Shown: positions 25,196 to 34,107, numbered from the stretch's first letter. The stretch: DNA of 64,000 nt from Oscillospiraceae bacterium (GCA_017395935.1 JAFQNL010000004.1:48073-112072), one strand, 5' to 3'. Notes: generated from the letters alone by a model not told the origin. Made by a program: numbers and translations.

Positions 25196-25218
25196 AAGCC
25201 GGCCATCAGACGCTGTCC

Positions 25219-25250
25219 GCCCCCGGCCCCCTCAGGGCTGGGGGCTTTTC
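25219..25250 (+). terminator. Terminator of arcC
   Basis: GC-rich hairpin CCCCGGCCC / GGGCTGGGG followed by four T. Confidence 0.6.
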
Positions 25251-25263
25251 CCCGTCCGGGCAG

Positions 25264-25296
25264 AAAAAAATCCTGATATTCCGAGGAATATCAGGA
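25264..25296 (-). terminator. Terminator of second tRNA operon
   Basis: On the minus strand, hairpin TCCTGATATTCC / GGAATATCAGGA followed by seven T, just beyond tRNA-Cys. Confidence 0.9.
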
Positions 25297-25302
25297 CCTT
25301 AG

Positions 25303-25374
25303 AGGCAACACCCGGATTCGAACCGGGGAATCAGGGTTTTGCAGACCCACGCCTTACCACTTGGCTATGTTGCC
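25303..25374 (-). tRNA. tRNA-Cys (GCA)
   Basis: Acceptor GGCAACA/TGTTGCC, anticodon loop CTGCAAA, T-loop GTTCGAA. No CCA encoded. Last of the Val-Asp-Phe-Gly-Cys operon. Confidence 0.95.
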
Positions 25375-25380
25375 ATATGG

Positions 25381-25410
25381 AAAACAGGAGCAAAGCTTTG
25401 CTCCTGTTTT
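25381..25410. repeat. 30-bp perfect palindrome between tRNA-Cys and tRNA-Gly
   Basis: AAAACAGGAGCAAAG and its exact complement follow each other without a loop. It may be a processing hairpin or a partial terminator inside the tRNA operon. Confidence 0.7.
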
Positions 25411-25414
25411 CATT

Positions 25415-25490
25415 TGGAGCGGAAGACGAGGCTCGAACTCGCTACCTCCACCTTGGCAAGGTGGCGCTCTACCAGATGAGCTACTCCCGC
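25415..25490 (-). tRNA. tRNA-Gly (GCC), CCA encoded
   Basis: Anticodon loop TTGCCAA on CCACC/GGTGG; discriminator T followed by encoded CCA, as in the other tRNA-Gly of this window. Confidence 0.95.
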
Positions 25491-25516
25491 AAATGCTCCA
25501 CGAATGTGGAGCGTGA

Positions 25517-25589
25517 TGCCTCCGATCGGAGTCGAACCAATGACACGGGGATTTTCATTCCCCTTCTCTACCAACTGAGCTACAGAGGC
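25517..25589 (-). tRNA. tRNA-Phe (GAA)
   Basis: Acceptor GCCTCTG/CGGAGGC with one G-T pair, anticodon loop ATGAAAA on GGGGA/TCCCC. No CCA encoded. Confidence 0.95.
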
Positions 25590-25620
25590 AAATTGTAAGT
25601 TGATTCATAAATGAATCGAG

Positions 25621-25694
25621 CGACCCGGAACGGGCTCGAACCGTCGACCTCTAGCGTGACAGGCTAGCGTTCTAACCAACTGAACTACCGGGCC
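25621..25694 (-). tRNA. tRNA-Asp (GTC)
   Basis: Acceptor GGCCCGG/CCGGGTC, anticodon loop CTGTCAC on CTAGC/GCTAG. No CCA encoded. Confidence 0.95.
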
Positions 25695-25712
25695 AGATAT
25701 GTTGACAAATAG

Positions 25713-25786
25713 TGGGAGCAACAGGACTCGAACCTGTGACCCCCTGCTTGTAAGGCAGGTGCTCTAACCAGCTGAGCTATGCTCCC
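25713..25786 (-). tRNA. tRNA-Val (TAC)
   Basis: Acceptor GGGAGCA/TGCTCCC, anticodon loop CTTACAA. No CCA encoded. First tRNA of the second operon. Confidence 0.95.
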
Positions 25787-25821
25787 GTTCCCGTTGTACC
25801 CTTTCGTCAGGCGCAGGTATT

Positions 25822-25849
25822 ATTATACCATGGAACTTCTATTTGTCAA
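25822..25849 (-). promoter_or_regulatory. Promoter of second tRNA operon
   Basis: Minus strand consensus TTGACA (25844-25849) and TATAAT (25822-25827) with 16-bp spacing, ~35 bp before tRNA-Val. Confidence 0.85.
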
Positions 25850-25886
25850 CGGTTTTTCTCGATTTTTTCGAGATTTTTTTAATTGC

Positions 25887-26783
25887 TTATTTTTGTACCC
25901 GATTCAGCCGATCTGCAAGGATTTCTTTCACTTCGTACTGGGGGAAGCGATAGCTCTTGCTGCAGAACTGGCACTGGAGCTCTACGCCGGCGGGGTCGTC
26001 GGCCATCTCCTTCAGGTCCTCGGCGGCCAGTGTAAGCAGGGCGGCCCGATAGCGCTCCCGGCCGCAGGTGCAGCGGTAGGCCACCTCCGACTGGTCCAGA
26101 ATCTCCACCTCAAAGCCGGCCAGCACCTGATGGAGCATCTGCTCCGGGGTCATGCCGGCCTGCAGATGGGTGGTGACGCTGCCAAAGGCGGTGACGGCGG
26201 CCTCCACCATGTCAATGGTGCTCTCGTCGGCGCCGGGGAGGAGCTGGATCAGGTAGCCGCCGGCGGCGGAGACCGACTGGTCCCGGTCCAGCAGCACGCC
26301 CAGAGCGCAGGCGGTGGGGAACTGCTCACTGACGGCATAGTAGCTGGTTACGTCCTCGGCAATCTCACCGCTGACCAGAGGGACAGAGCCCACGTAGGGC
26401 TCTTTCATACCCAGATCCTTAATCACCGTCAGGCTGCCTGCCCGGCCTACAGCGGTGCCCACGTCCAGCTTGCCCTGGTACTTGTCGGGCTGATGGACAA
26501 AGGGATTTTCCACAAAGCCCCGGACATTGCCCCGGTAGTCGGCCACGCAGACGATCTTGCCCAGAGGGCCGCCGCCATTGAACTGGAGGGTGAGGCTGTT
26601 CTCGTCGCCCTTGAGCTGGTTGCCCATGAGGGAGGCGGCCATCAGGCTCCGGCCCAGAGCGGCAGTCGCCACGGGGAGGGTGGTATGGAGCTGGCGGGCT
26701 GTCTCCACCATCTCTTTTCCGGTAATGGCGGCGGCCATAACGGCCCCGTCAGAGGTAATCGCTCTTACAATCTTATCAGACAT
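25887..26783 (-). CDS. hslO: Redox-regulated chaperone Hsp33
   Basis: A cytoplasmic holdase that is activated when oxidation releases its zinc. The 298-aa protein has the N-terminal Hsp33 core (VRAITSDGAVMAAAIT, GNQLKGDENSLTLQFNGGGPLG) and the C-terminal zinc switch CTCGRER...CQFC (CxC and CxxC, ~235-270). Start 26783 (MSDKIV) is chosen because GGAGA lies 7 bp upstream; in-frame ATGs at 26789 and 26810 are less well placed. It is monocistronic, between the tRNA operon and the divergent sigma factor gene. Confidence 0.95.
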   Translation of the reverse strand: MSDKIVRAITSDGAVMAAAITGKEMVETARQLHTTLPVATAALGRSLMAASLMGNQLKGDENSLTLQFNGGGPLGKIVCVADYRGNVRGFVENPFVHQPDKYQGKLDVGTAVGRAGSLTVIKDLGMKEPYVGSVPLVSGEIAEDVTSYYAVSEQFPTACALGVLLDRDQSVSAAGGYLIQLLPGADESTIDMVEAAVTAFGSVTTHLQAGMTPEQMLHQVLAGFEVEILDQSEVAYRCTCGRERYRAALLTLAAEDLKEMADDPAGVELQCQFCSKSYRFPQYEVKEILADRLNRVQK

Positions 26784-26998
26784 ATTCATTCTCCATTCAG
26801 AGGTCTTCATACGTTATCGAGATTACTATACACCAGAACGGGGTATCACCGCAAGGGGGAGTTTTTCCCCGGCTGCCCCTCTTCGGTCAACTTCCGATTG
26901 CCAGTCGGCCGATGCTCTGGTAAAATTTCCTCAAAGCCAATTGCAGCAAAGGAGCTTTCCGGCTCGTATGAATTGTAACAGAGGATGGTGAGGAGACT

Positions 26999-27478
26999 GT
27001 GTTTGGAAGGAAAGGACGGGAGACCTCCTTTGAGTCTCTGCTCAGACGGCAGGAGGACCGGGTCTATCGGATCGGCCTTGCCATACTGGGCAATGTCCAG
27101 GACGCCGAGGATCTGACTCAGGAAACTTTTTTGAAATATCTGGAGAAGCGGCCCCGGTTTGAAAACGAGGCCCATGAGAAGGCATGGTTTATTACCGTGG
27201 CCCGGAACGGGGCCATTACCCGCCTTCGGGCCAGCCACCGGAGGGAGCTGCCTCTGGAGCTGGAGATTCCCACCCCCGGCCCTGAGGAGCGGGAGGAGCT
27301 GGAAGAGCTCTACGCCCTGCCGCCGGAGGATCGGGAAGTGATTCATCTGTACTATTACGAGGGCTGGTCCACCGGAGAGATCGCCCGGATGACCGGCAGC
27401 CGGGAGGGGACGGTCCGCAGCCGTCTCAGCCGGGCCCGGGGCAAGCTGAAGAAACTACTGGAGGAGGTGGAAGCATGA
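26999..27478 (+). CDS. ECF-type RNA polymerase sigma factor
   Basis: A 159-aa extracytoplasmic-function sigma factor. Region 2 is at ~25-65 (ILGNVQDAEDLTQETFLKYL) and region 4 at ~105-155 (LPPEDREVIHLYYYEGWSTGEIA, then TVRSRLSRARGKLK). GTG 26999 is the start, with GAGGAG 5 bp upstream. Its stop overlaps the start of the next gene (ATGA), so the two are translationally coupled as sigma and cognate membrane regulator. The regulon is unknown. Confidence 0.92.
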   Translation: MFGRKGRETSFESLLRRQEDRVYRIGLAILGNVQDAEDLTQETFLKYLEKRPRFENEAHEKAWFITVARNGAITRLRASHRRELPLELEIPTPGPEEREELEELYALPPEDREVIHLYYYEGWSTGEIARMTGSREGTVRSRLSRARGKLKKLLEEVEA

Positions 27479-28272
27479 AGGGCTATCGAAGCTATATGGA
27501 TCGGCAGAAGGTCTCGCCGGAGCTGCACCGGCGACTGATGGAGCTGGAGGAGCGGCAGAGCCCCTCCCCTTCCCGTCAGAAGCACACCCCTTCCTCCTTC
27601 CGTTGGCAGCCTTTGGCCGTGGCCGCCTGTCTCTGTCTGGTCATCGGCGGAAGCTGGCTGGCCTTCTTTGGCCGGGGCATGGGCAGCGGCAAGCCGGAGA
27701 GCATGGATTACGCGCTGGATGCGGCCGCCAGTGCCGAGGCACCCGCCGAGGCTGAGGAAGCCACAGCTGTCGAGCCGGCAGCGGCTGAGAGCATCTATTC
27801 CGCTCAGGAGGATAACGGTCTTGCCGACGAGGCGCCGGCAGAGGCCGGTCTCATAACCGAAACGGAACTGGAGGAAGCGGCCCAAGAGGCCATCCCCACC
27901 CAGTCGGGCAGCGGGGAGGAGGATCTGGTCGGGATCTATGGTCCTCTGCTCTACGCCCCGGAGGGATACCGGCTGGTCTATGCCCACCGGACGGAGGAGG
28001 AGCTGCTCTTCCGCTGGGAGGGAAGCGACGGCGGCGAAATCACCGCCCGCCGGATCTACTCCGATCCGGCAGCGCTGGTCCGGAAGGAGGGCGGTCTGGC
28101 CGTCTACGACGGAGAGAGCTACGACTGGCGGGAGCCGGAGAGCCTCCGGCAGGAGGGAGAGCTCTGGGGCTTCATTCTGGACTGGAGCGAGTATATCGAG
28201 TGCTATACCGCCGATCTGCTCCCCGAGGAGCTGGCCGCGGTGGCCGAGAGTTTTTCCTCGGCAGTAGCGTAA
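27475..28272 (+). CDS. Membrane-anchored anti-sigma-like protein
   Basis: A 265-aa protein with a short cytoplasmic N-terminal helix (~10-30), one transmembrane segment (~45-65), an acidic Ala/Glu-rich linker (~75-145), and an extracytoplasmic globular end (~150-260). The overlap with the ECF sigma gene and the single-span layout suggest an anti-sigma factor or sigma-linked sensor. No canonical HxxxCxxC zinc motif is seen in the N-terminal part, so assignment rests on context. Confidence 0.65.
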   Translation: MKGYRSYMDRQKVSPELHRRLMELEERQSPSPSRQKHTPSSFRWQPLAVAACLCLVIGGSWLAFFGRGMGSGKPESMDYALDAAASAEAPAEAEEATAVEPAAAESIYSAQEDNGLADEAPAEAGLITETELEEAAQEAIPTQSGSGEEDLVGIYGPLLYAPEGYRLVYAHRTEEELLFRWEGSDGGEITARRIYSDPAALVRKEGGLAVYDGESYDWREPESLRQEGELWGFILDWSEYIECYTADLLPEELAAVAESFSSAVA

Positions 28273-28389
28273 GGCCGGGAGAGCCCCCGCTCTCCCTGTT
28301 TGGGCGGCAGGCCGGTCAGGTCTGCCGCCCGGTCTCGCTTCCGGGGGAAAAGTTGCACAGTATATTGTCTTTTTCCTCCCCCTGTCCCC

Positions 28390-28418
28390 TTGAATTTGGT
28401 GTGTCTTTCGTCTATAAT
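28390..28418 (+). promoter_or_regulatory. Promoter of purA
   Basis: TTGAAT (28390-28395), 17-bp spacer, perfect TATAAT (28413-28418), 53 bp before ATG 28471. Confidence 0.8.
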
Positions 28419-28470
28419 GATTTTGTACGGCCTCAACATTATTTTTCCCGTACAGAGGAGCTATTGAATT

Positions 28471-29763
28471 ATGGTTAAAGCGATCGTAGGCGCCAACTGG
28501 GGCGACGAGGGCAAGGGTAAGATCACAGATATGCTGGCTCAGCAGTCTGACGTGGTCATCCGTTTCCAGGGCGGTGCAAATGCCGGTCATACGATTATCT
28601 GTGACTACGGCAAGTTCTCCCTCCATCTGCTGCCCTCCGGTGTGTTCTACCCTCATACCACCAATATTATTGGCAACGGCGTTGCCCTGAACGTCAACAG
28701 CCTGGTCAAGGAGCTTAAGCATCTGGCCGACGGCGGTGTTCCCACCCCCAATCTGCTCATCTCCGAGCGGGCCCAGATTCTGATGCCCTATCATGTCCTC
28801 TTCGACGCTTATGAGGAAGAGCGTCTGGGCGGCAAGGCCTTCGGCTCTACCAAGAGCGGTATCGCCCCCTTCTATTCCGACAAGTACGCCAAGAACGGTA
28901 TTCAGGTGGCCGACCTGACCGATCCTCAGCGGCTGCGCACCCGTCTGGACTATGTCTGCCAGCTGAAGAACGTTATGCTGGAGCACCTGTATCACAAGCC
29001 CCTGCTGGACGTGGACGCCCTGTATGACGAGCTCATGGCCGCCCGTGAGATCATCCTCCCCTACATTGCCGACACCACCACCTTCATCCACAACGCCATC
29101 CGGGAGGGCAAGACCATCCTGCTGGAAGGCCAGCTGGGCAGCATGAAGGATCCTGATCTGGGCATCTATCCCTTCACCACCTCCAGCCATACCGTGGCCG
29201 GCTTCGGCTGCGTGGGCGCCTGCATCCCGCCCCATGAGCTGAAGGATATTATCTGCGTGACCAAGGCCTACTCCTCCTCTGTTGGTTCCCATGCTGAGCC
29301 CTTCGTCTGTGAGATCACCGGCACCGAGGGCGAGGAGCTCCGCCGCCGCGGCGGCGACGCCGGCGAATACGGCGCCACCACCGGCCGTCCCCGCCGGGTG
29401 GGCTGGTTTGACGCTGTGGCCACCAAGTACGGCTGCGCCGTTCAGGGCGCTACCGAGGTAGCTCTGACCTGTCTGGACGTGCTGGGCTATCTGGACGAGA
29501 TCAAGGTGGTCGTGGGCTACGAGATTGACGGCGAAGTGACCGATATCTTCCCCGTCCCCGCCCGTCTGGGCCGGGCAAAGCCCGTCTATGCCACCCTCCC
29601 CGGCTGGAAGAGTGACGTCCGGGGCTGCACCGACTACGACGCGCTGCCCGAGCAGGCCAAGGCCTATGTGGACTTCCTGGAGCAGCAGATCGGCTTCCCC
29701 ATCACCATGGTCTCCACCGGTCCCAAGCGCAGCGAGATGACCCATCGGGCCGCCAAGCTGTAA
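28471..29763 (+). CDS. purA: Adenylosuccinate synthetase
   Basis: Joins IMP and aspartate with GTP in AMP biosynthesis. The 430-aa enzyme has the GDEGKGK loop (11-17), GGANAGHT, the IMP-binding ATTGRPRRVGW, and the guanine-binding STGP near the C terminus. Length is typical. ATG 28471 follows GAGGAGC. It is transcribed alone from its own promoter and is followed by a terminator. It is biosynthetic and separate from the purine-degrading island. Confidence 0.96.
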   Translation: MVKAIVGANWGDEGKGKITDMLAQQSDVVIRFQGGANAGHTIICDYGKFSLHLLPSGVFYPHTTNIIGNGVALNVNSLVKELKHLADGGVPTPNLLISERAQILMPYHVLFDAYEEERLGGKAFGSTKSGIAPFYSDKYAKNGIQVADLTDPQRLRTRLDYVCQLKNVMLEHLYHKPLLDVDALYDELMAAREIILPYIADTTTFIHNAIREGKTILLEGQLGSMKDPDLGIYPFTTSSHTVAGFGCVGACIPPHELKDIICVTKAYSSSVGSHAEPFVCEITGTEGEELRRRGGDAGEYGATTGRPRRVGWFDAVATKYGCAVQGATEVALTCLDVLGYLDEIKVVVGYEIDGEVTDIFPVPARLGRAKPVYATLPGWKSDVRGCTDYDALPEQAKAYVDFLEQQIGFPITMVSTGPKRSEMTHRAAKL

Positions 29764-29779
29764 TATCCCATTCCCTTTC

Positions 29780-29813
29780 CGCCCCTGTCCGAATGGATGG
29801 GGGCGTTTTTTCT
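29780..29813 (+). terminator. Terminator of purA
   Basis: Hairpin built on CGCCCC / GGGGCG followed by TTTTTTCTTT. Confidence 0.8.
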
Positions 29814-29864
29814 TTGGCCGGCGCTTGCGGGAGGCAGCTTGCCGGTGAAAATTTTCCTCCTCTC

Positions 29865-29893
29865 TTGCCCCCGGTCCGCTGGCCTGTTATCAT
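29865..29893 (+). promoter_or_regulatory. Promoter of GH3 gene
   Basis: TTGCCC (29865-29870), 17-bp spacer, TATCAT (29888-29893), 48 bp before ATG 29941. Confidence 0.65.
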
Positions 29894-29940
29894 ATAGAAA
29901 ACCCCCTTCCAAAACCCCTCGTTTTTAAGGAGGAAGTGCT

Positions 29941-32295
29941 ATGAAAGAGAGAATTCAATTTATCCTCGACGCCATGACGCTGGAGGACAAGATCGCCCTC
30001 TGCAGCGGCGCCGACGCGTGGCATACCAAGGCTATGGACCAGTACGGTATCCCCTCTGTCATGATGACCGACGGCCCCCACGGCCTGCGCAAGCAGGACT
30101 CGGCCAGCAATCTGGTTAATATCAACCACTCCGTCCCCTCCACCGCCTTCCCCACCGCCGTCTCCACCGGCAGCAGCTGGGACCCGGAGCTGGTGGAGCA
30201 GGTGGGTCAGGCCATCGGCGAGGAGGCGCTGGAGCAGCAGGTCTCTCTGGTACTGGGACCCGGCCTGAACCTCAAGCGCAATCCCCTCTGCGGCCGGAAC
30301 TTTGAGTATTTCTCCGAGGATCCCCTGCTGGCCGGCAAGCTGGCCGGCGCCATGATCCGGGGCATCCAGTCTCAGGGCGTGGGCGCCTGTATGAAGCATT
30401 TTGCCGCCAACAATCAGGAGTATAAGCGCTTCACCTCCGACAGCGTGGTTGACGAGCGCACCCTCCGGGAGCTCTATCTGGCCGGCTTTGAGATTGCCGT
30501 CAAGGAGGGCCATCCCCGCTCGGCCATGTGCGGCTACAACAAGCTCAACGGCGTCCACTGCAGCGACAGCGTCTATCTCATGACCCGGGTCCTCCGGCAG
30601 CAGTGGGGCTTTGACGGTATGGTGGTCACCGACTGGGGCGCCATGAGCGACCGGATCGAGGGCTTCCGGGCCGGCTGCGACCTGTCCATGCCCGGCGGCA
30701 GCGCCTACATGGAGCAGGAGACTCTGGAGGCCGTCCGCTCGGGCAAGCTGAGCGAGAAGCTGGTGGACGAGAGCGCCCGCCGGGTTCTCCGGCTGGTTCT
30801 GGAGAGCCAGCCCGCCCTGAGCCGGCAGCACACCTTCTCCCGGGAGGAACACCATGAGCTGGCCTGCCGGGCCGCCGAGCAGAGCGCCGTCCTGCTGAAA
30901 AACGAGGATCAGCTGCTCCCCCTGAAGCCGGGCGCCCGGGTGGCGCTGATCGGCGATATGGCAAAGAACTTCCGCTATCAGGGGGCCGGCTCCAGCCATA
31001 TCACTCCCACCAAGCTGGAGACCCTCTTCGACTGTCTGGAGCAGGCGGTCTACGCCCCGGGCTGCAACGAGCTGGGCCAGACCGACGAAACCCTGCTGGC
31101 TCAGGCCCTTCAGGCGGCAGAGGGGGCTGACGCCGTCGTCCTCTGCGTGGGCCTCACCCCCGCCTACGAGTCCGAGGGCTTTGACCGGGACCATATGCGC
31201 CTGCCGGAAGGCCATATCCGGCTCATCGAGCAAGTCAGTCAGGTCAACGAAAACGTGGCCGTCGTCCTGCTGTCCGGCAGCCCGGTGGAGACCCCCTGGC
31301 GCCATCTGGTCAAGTCCATCCTCTTTATGGGCCTGTCCGGTCAGGCCGGCGGCCGGGCCGCCGCCAATCTCCTCTGGGGCCGGGTCAGTCCCTCGGGCCG
31401 TCTGGCCGAGAGCTGGCCGGAACGCTATGAGGACTGCCCCAGCAGCCAGACCTTTGCCAAGGGGATCCGGGACGCCCAGTACCGGGAGGGAATCTATATG
31501 GGCTACCGCTACTACGACAAGGCAGAGGTGCCGGTGGCCTTCCCCTTCGGCCATGGTCTGAGCTATACCAGCTTCCGCTGGTCGGACTGGTCTCTGAGCC
31601 GGGAGAGCGCGTCGGTGACGGTGACCAATACCGGCAGCCGCTCCGGCGGCGAGGTGGTTGAGCTGTATGTCGCCATGCCCCAGACCGGCCTCCATCGGCC
31701 GGTTAAGGAGCTGAAGGCCTTCCGGAAGATCTGGCTGGCTCCTGGAGAGAGTCAGCGGGTCACCATTCCCTTCCACAGCCGGATGTTCGCCCTCTGGTCT
31801 GAGGGCTGGAAAATCCCTGCCGGCTCCTACGCCATTTTGATGGGCCCCCGGCCGGAGGCGCTGAAGGAGCTGGGCAGCCTCACCCTGCAGGGCGACTGCC
31901 TGCCCATTCCCCAGTGGCAGCCGGGCAGCTGGTACCAGCAGCCCAAGGGCCAGCCCCCCAAGGAAGACTGGGAGGCCATGCTGGGCCGGCGCCATGAGGA
32001 GCGGCTGCCCGCCAAGGGAGAATATACCATGCAGAGCACCATTCTGGAGATGAAGCAGACCTCCCGGCTCATGCAGGTCCTCTTTAAGACCGTTGAGAAG
32101 ATCTTTGCCAGCCAGTACGGCGGCAAGGTGGACTACTCCATTCCTGAGTTCCGGATGATGATGGCCAGCAGCACCGACTGCTCCATGAGCGCCATCCAGA
32201 TTCTGGCCGGCATCCGGGGCCACGCCGTCAACGCGCTGGTGGAGCTGGCCAACGGCCGGCCCCGTCAGGCTGCCCGGCTGCTGAAAGAGAAATAA
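29941..32295 (+). CDS. Glycoside hydrolase family 3 beta-glucosidase-like enzyme
   Basis: A 784-aa cytoplasmic enzyme (no signal peptide) that removes terminal sugars from beta-glycosides. The (beta/alpha)8 domain holds PGLNLKRNPLCGRNFEYFSEDP, KHFAANNQE and the nucleophile D231 in VVTDWGAM. The alpha/beta sandwich domain follows (~300-500; LKNEDQLLPL, LSGSPVETPW), then an FN3-like domain (~540-640; PFGHGLSYTSF, VTNTGSRSGGEVVELY). The C-terminal ~130 residues are an extra segment. ATG 29941 follows AAGGAGGAAG. No transporter is adjacent; specificity cannot be read from sequence. Confidence 0.92.
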   Translation: MKERIQFILDAMTLEDKIALCSGADAWHTKAMDQYGIPSVMMTDGPHGLRKQDSASNLVNINHSVPSTAFPTAVSTGSSWDPELVEQVGQAIGEEALEQQVSLVLGPGLNLKRNPLCGRNFEYFSEDPLLAGKLAGAMIRGIQSQGVGACMKHFAANNQEYKRFTSDSVVDERTLRELYLAGFEIAVKEGHPRSAMCGYNKLNGVHCSDSVYLMTRVLRQQWGFDGMVVTDWGAMSDRIEGFRAGCDLSMPGGSAYMEQETLEAVRSGKLSEKLVDESARRVLRLVLESQPALSRQHTFSREEHHELACRAAEQSAVLLKNEDQLLPLKPGARVALIGDMAKNFRYQGAGSSHITPTKLETLFDCLEQAVYAPGCNELGQTDETLLAQALQAAEGADAVVLCVGLTPAYESEGFDRDHMRLPEGHIRLIEQVSQVNENVAVVLLSGSPVETPWRHLVKSILFMGLSGQAGGRAAANLLWGRVSPSGRLAESWPERYEDCPSSQTFAKGIRDAQYREGIYMGYRYYDKAEVPVAFPFGHGLSYTSFRWSDWSLSRESASVTVTNTGSRSGGEVVELYVAMPQTGLHRPVKELKAFRKIWLAPGESQRVTIPFHSRMFALWSEGWKIPAGSYAILMGPRPEALKELGSLTLQGDCLPIPQWQPGSWYQQPKGQPPKEDWEAMLGRRHEERLPAKGEYTMQSTILEMKQTSRLMQVLFKTVEKIFASQYGGKVDYSIPEFRMMMASSTDCSMSAIQILAGIRGHAVNALVELANGRPRQAARLLKEK

Positions 32296-32356
32296 CTTGC
32301 CGGCAGCGCGCCGCGCCCCGGCCTTACACTTGATTCATTGACAGGAGGAATCGCGT

Positions 32357-33505
32357 ATGAACTACCGTATTCTGGGCCGGACCGGTATCCGGGTCAGCGA
32401 AATCGGTCTGGGCTGCGAAGGCTTTGTCATGGGTGACGACGCCTTTGCCCGCCAGGCCTTCGCCCGGGCCTTTGAGGCCGGAATCAACTGCATGGACCTC
32501 TACAGCCCCAATCCCGACGCCCAGCGCCGGGTGGCCCAGGCCATGAAGGGCCGCCGGTCGGACTTCGTCCTTCAGGCCCATCTCTGCGCCATCTGGTCCA
32601 ACGGCCAGTACAAGGCCACCCGGGAGATCGGACAGGTCAAGGCCGGCTTTGAGACCATGATGAAGAATCTGGAGACCGACTATCTGGACGTGGGTATGTT
32701 CCACTATATCGACTCTCCGGAGCGCTGGCTGGAGATCCAGAACGGCCCGGTTATGGCCTACGCCCGGGACCTGAAGGCCGCCGGCCGGATCCGCTCCATC
32801 GGTCTGAGCTGCCATAACCCGGAGGTCGGTATTATGGCCGCCGAGAGCGGCGACGTGGACGTAATCATGTTCAGCGTCAACCCCTGCTACGACCTGCTCC
32901 CCGGCGACGAGGACTGCGACCTGCTGTTTGACAAGGACAGCTATCAGGGCCAGTTCACCAATATGGACCCCCAGCGCCAGCGCTTCTACGAGACCTGCCA
33001 GCGGCTGGGCGTGGCCATCACCGTTATGAAGGCCTTTGGCGGCGGCGACCTGCTGGACGCCCGGCTCTCCCCCGCCGGCGTGGCCCTCACCCCCGTCCAG
33101 TGCCTCCACTATGCCCTGACCCGGCCCGCCGTGGCCAGTGTCATGTCCGGAGTCCGGACCATGGAGGATCTGGAGCGGACTCTGGCCTATGTCACCGCCA
33201 GCGAGGAGGAAAAGGACTACGCCACCGCCTTCGCCAGCTTCCCTCGAATCCGCTGGGAGGGCCACTGTATGTACTGCGGCCACTGCGCCCCCTGCCCCAT
33301 GGGCATTGATGTGGCCACGGTGACCAAGTTCCTGAATCTGGTCCGGGCCCAGGGCTCTATCCCCGAGACCGTCCGGGAGCACTATGCCGCCCTGAAGCAC
33401 AAGGCCGGCGACTGCGTGGGCTGCGGCCAGTGCGAGACCCGCTGCCCCTTCGGCGTCTCCATTCGGGAGAATATGAAGCAGGCCGCCCGGCTCTTCGGCC
33501 GGTAA
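32357..33505 (+). CDS. Aldo/keto reductase with C-terminal 2x4Fe-4S domain
   Basis: A 382-aa fusion of an aldo/keto reductase barrel (~1-270) with a ferredoxin-like domain (~300-375; CMYCGHCAPCPMG and CVGCGQCETRCP). This COG1453-type architecture is common in anaerobes. Barrel residues include the Tyr in MDLYSPN and the His in MFHYID. At the place where the catalytic Lys of the tetrad is expected, I read QAHLC rather than a lysine. Electrons may reach the site through the clusters. ATG 32357 follows AGGAGG. It starts 61 bp after the GH3 gene on the same strand and may be cotranscribed. Confidence 0.87.
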   Translation: MNYRILGRTGIRVSEIGLGCEGFVMGDDAFARQAFARAFEAGINCMDLYSPNPDAQRRVAQAMKGRRSDFVLQAHLCAIWSNGQYKATREIGQVKAGFETMMKNLETDYLDVGMFHYIDSPERWLEIQNGPVMAYARDLKAAGRIRSIGLSCHNPEVGIMAAESGDVDVIMFSVNPCYDLLPGDEDCDLLFDKDSYQGQFTNMDPQRQRFYETCQRLGVAITVMKAFGGGDLLDARLSPAGVALTPVQCLHYALTRPAVASVMSGVRTMEDLERTLAYVTASEEEKDYATAFASFPRIRWEGHCMYCGHCAPCPMGIDVATVTKFLNLVRAQGSIPETVREHYAALKHKAGDCVGCGQCETRCPFGVSIRENMKQAARLFGR

Positions 33506-33525
33506 CCAGAGCAAAGACAGCAAGC

Positions 33526-33560
33526 GCCGCCCCTTCCCGAGGAGGGGGCGGCTTTGCTTT
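33526..33560 (+). terminator. Terminator after aldo/keto reductase
   Basis: Hairpin GCCGCCCCTTC / GAGGGGGCGGC followed by a short T-rich stretch. Confidence 0.7.
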
Positions 33561-33585
33561 GGCTGTAAGATAACATAATATTGCG

Positions 33586-34107
33586 TTATGTTAATAATTC
33601 CTTAGGCAGCGGAGCCAGCAGCTCCTCGTCCAGGCCCCGGAGGGCATAGATCCCCTCCCCTCTCACCAGCAGCTTATCTCTCCGTCTGCCGGCCCGGCCC
33701 GGGGGCAGCAGCGAGGCCGGGTTCTCCGGCAGCCCCTCGGGCAGGCTCCAGAGGTCGGCCCGGCGGAGCTCTGACCGGTCCAGCCGGGCGTACCAGAGGA
33801 TACTCAGCAGCTGTCGGCTCTCGTAGGTCACCTGAAAGCCGGTCTCTCCCCAGAAGAAGGGCAGGGGCCGGGACCGGGCCAGCGCCTGCTCTGCCAGGGC
33901 GGTATACCGGCCCAGCTCCCTGCTCAGCCGCCGGACCAGCGCCCCTTCCAGACGCCGGTAATAGCGCTCCATCCGCTTCATGCCCCGGCCCCCGTCGGGG
34001 AAATGGGGCAGATCCAGCCGGCAGCGGACCAGAGGCAGCTCCCGCCAGCAAAAGACCTCTTCCCGGGGGCAAGAGGTGACAATAGGTTGATTTGTTTGAG
34101 AAAACAT
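33586..34107 (-). CDS. Hypothetical basic protein, 173 aa
   Basis: I do not recognise this protein. It is arginine-rich, contains a conserved-looking helix (MERYYRRLEGALVRRL), a FFWGETGFQVTYES strand pair, and a Trp-rich middle, suggesting a small alpha/beta cytoplasmic domain as in several DUF families of Oscillospiraceae. It has no signal peptide or membrane segment. The start at 34107 is preferred over 34155 because GGGGAGG lies ~7 bp upstream. It is divergent from the YerC-type regulator, which has its own promoter at 34183. Confidence 0.6.
   Translation of the reverse strand: MFSQTNQPIVTSCPREEVFCWRELPLVRCRLDLPHFPDGGRGMKRMERYYRRLEGALVRRLSRELGRYTALAEQALARSRPLPFFWGETGFQVTYESRQLLSILWYARLDRSELRRADLWSLPEGLPENPASLLPPGRAGRRRDKLLVRGEGIYALRGLDEELLAPLPKELLT

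Noticed and set aside
25857-25880. TCTCG/CGAGA hairpin with T-run on the plus strand before hslO
   Set aside because: No plus-strand gene precedes it, and on the minus strand it is followed by A rather than T, so it is not a terminator for hslO.
29890-32223. Minus-strand frame opposite the GH3 gene
   Set aside because: Shadow of a GC-rich coding gene; no start signal or recognisable domain.
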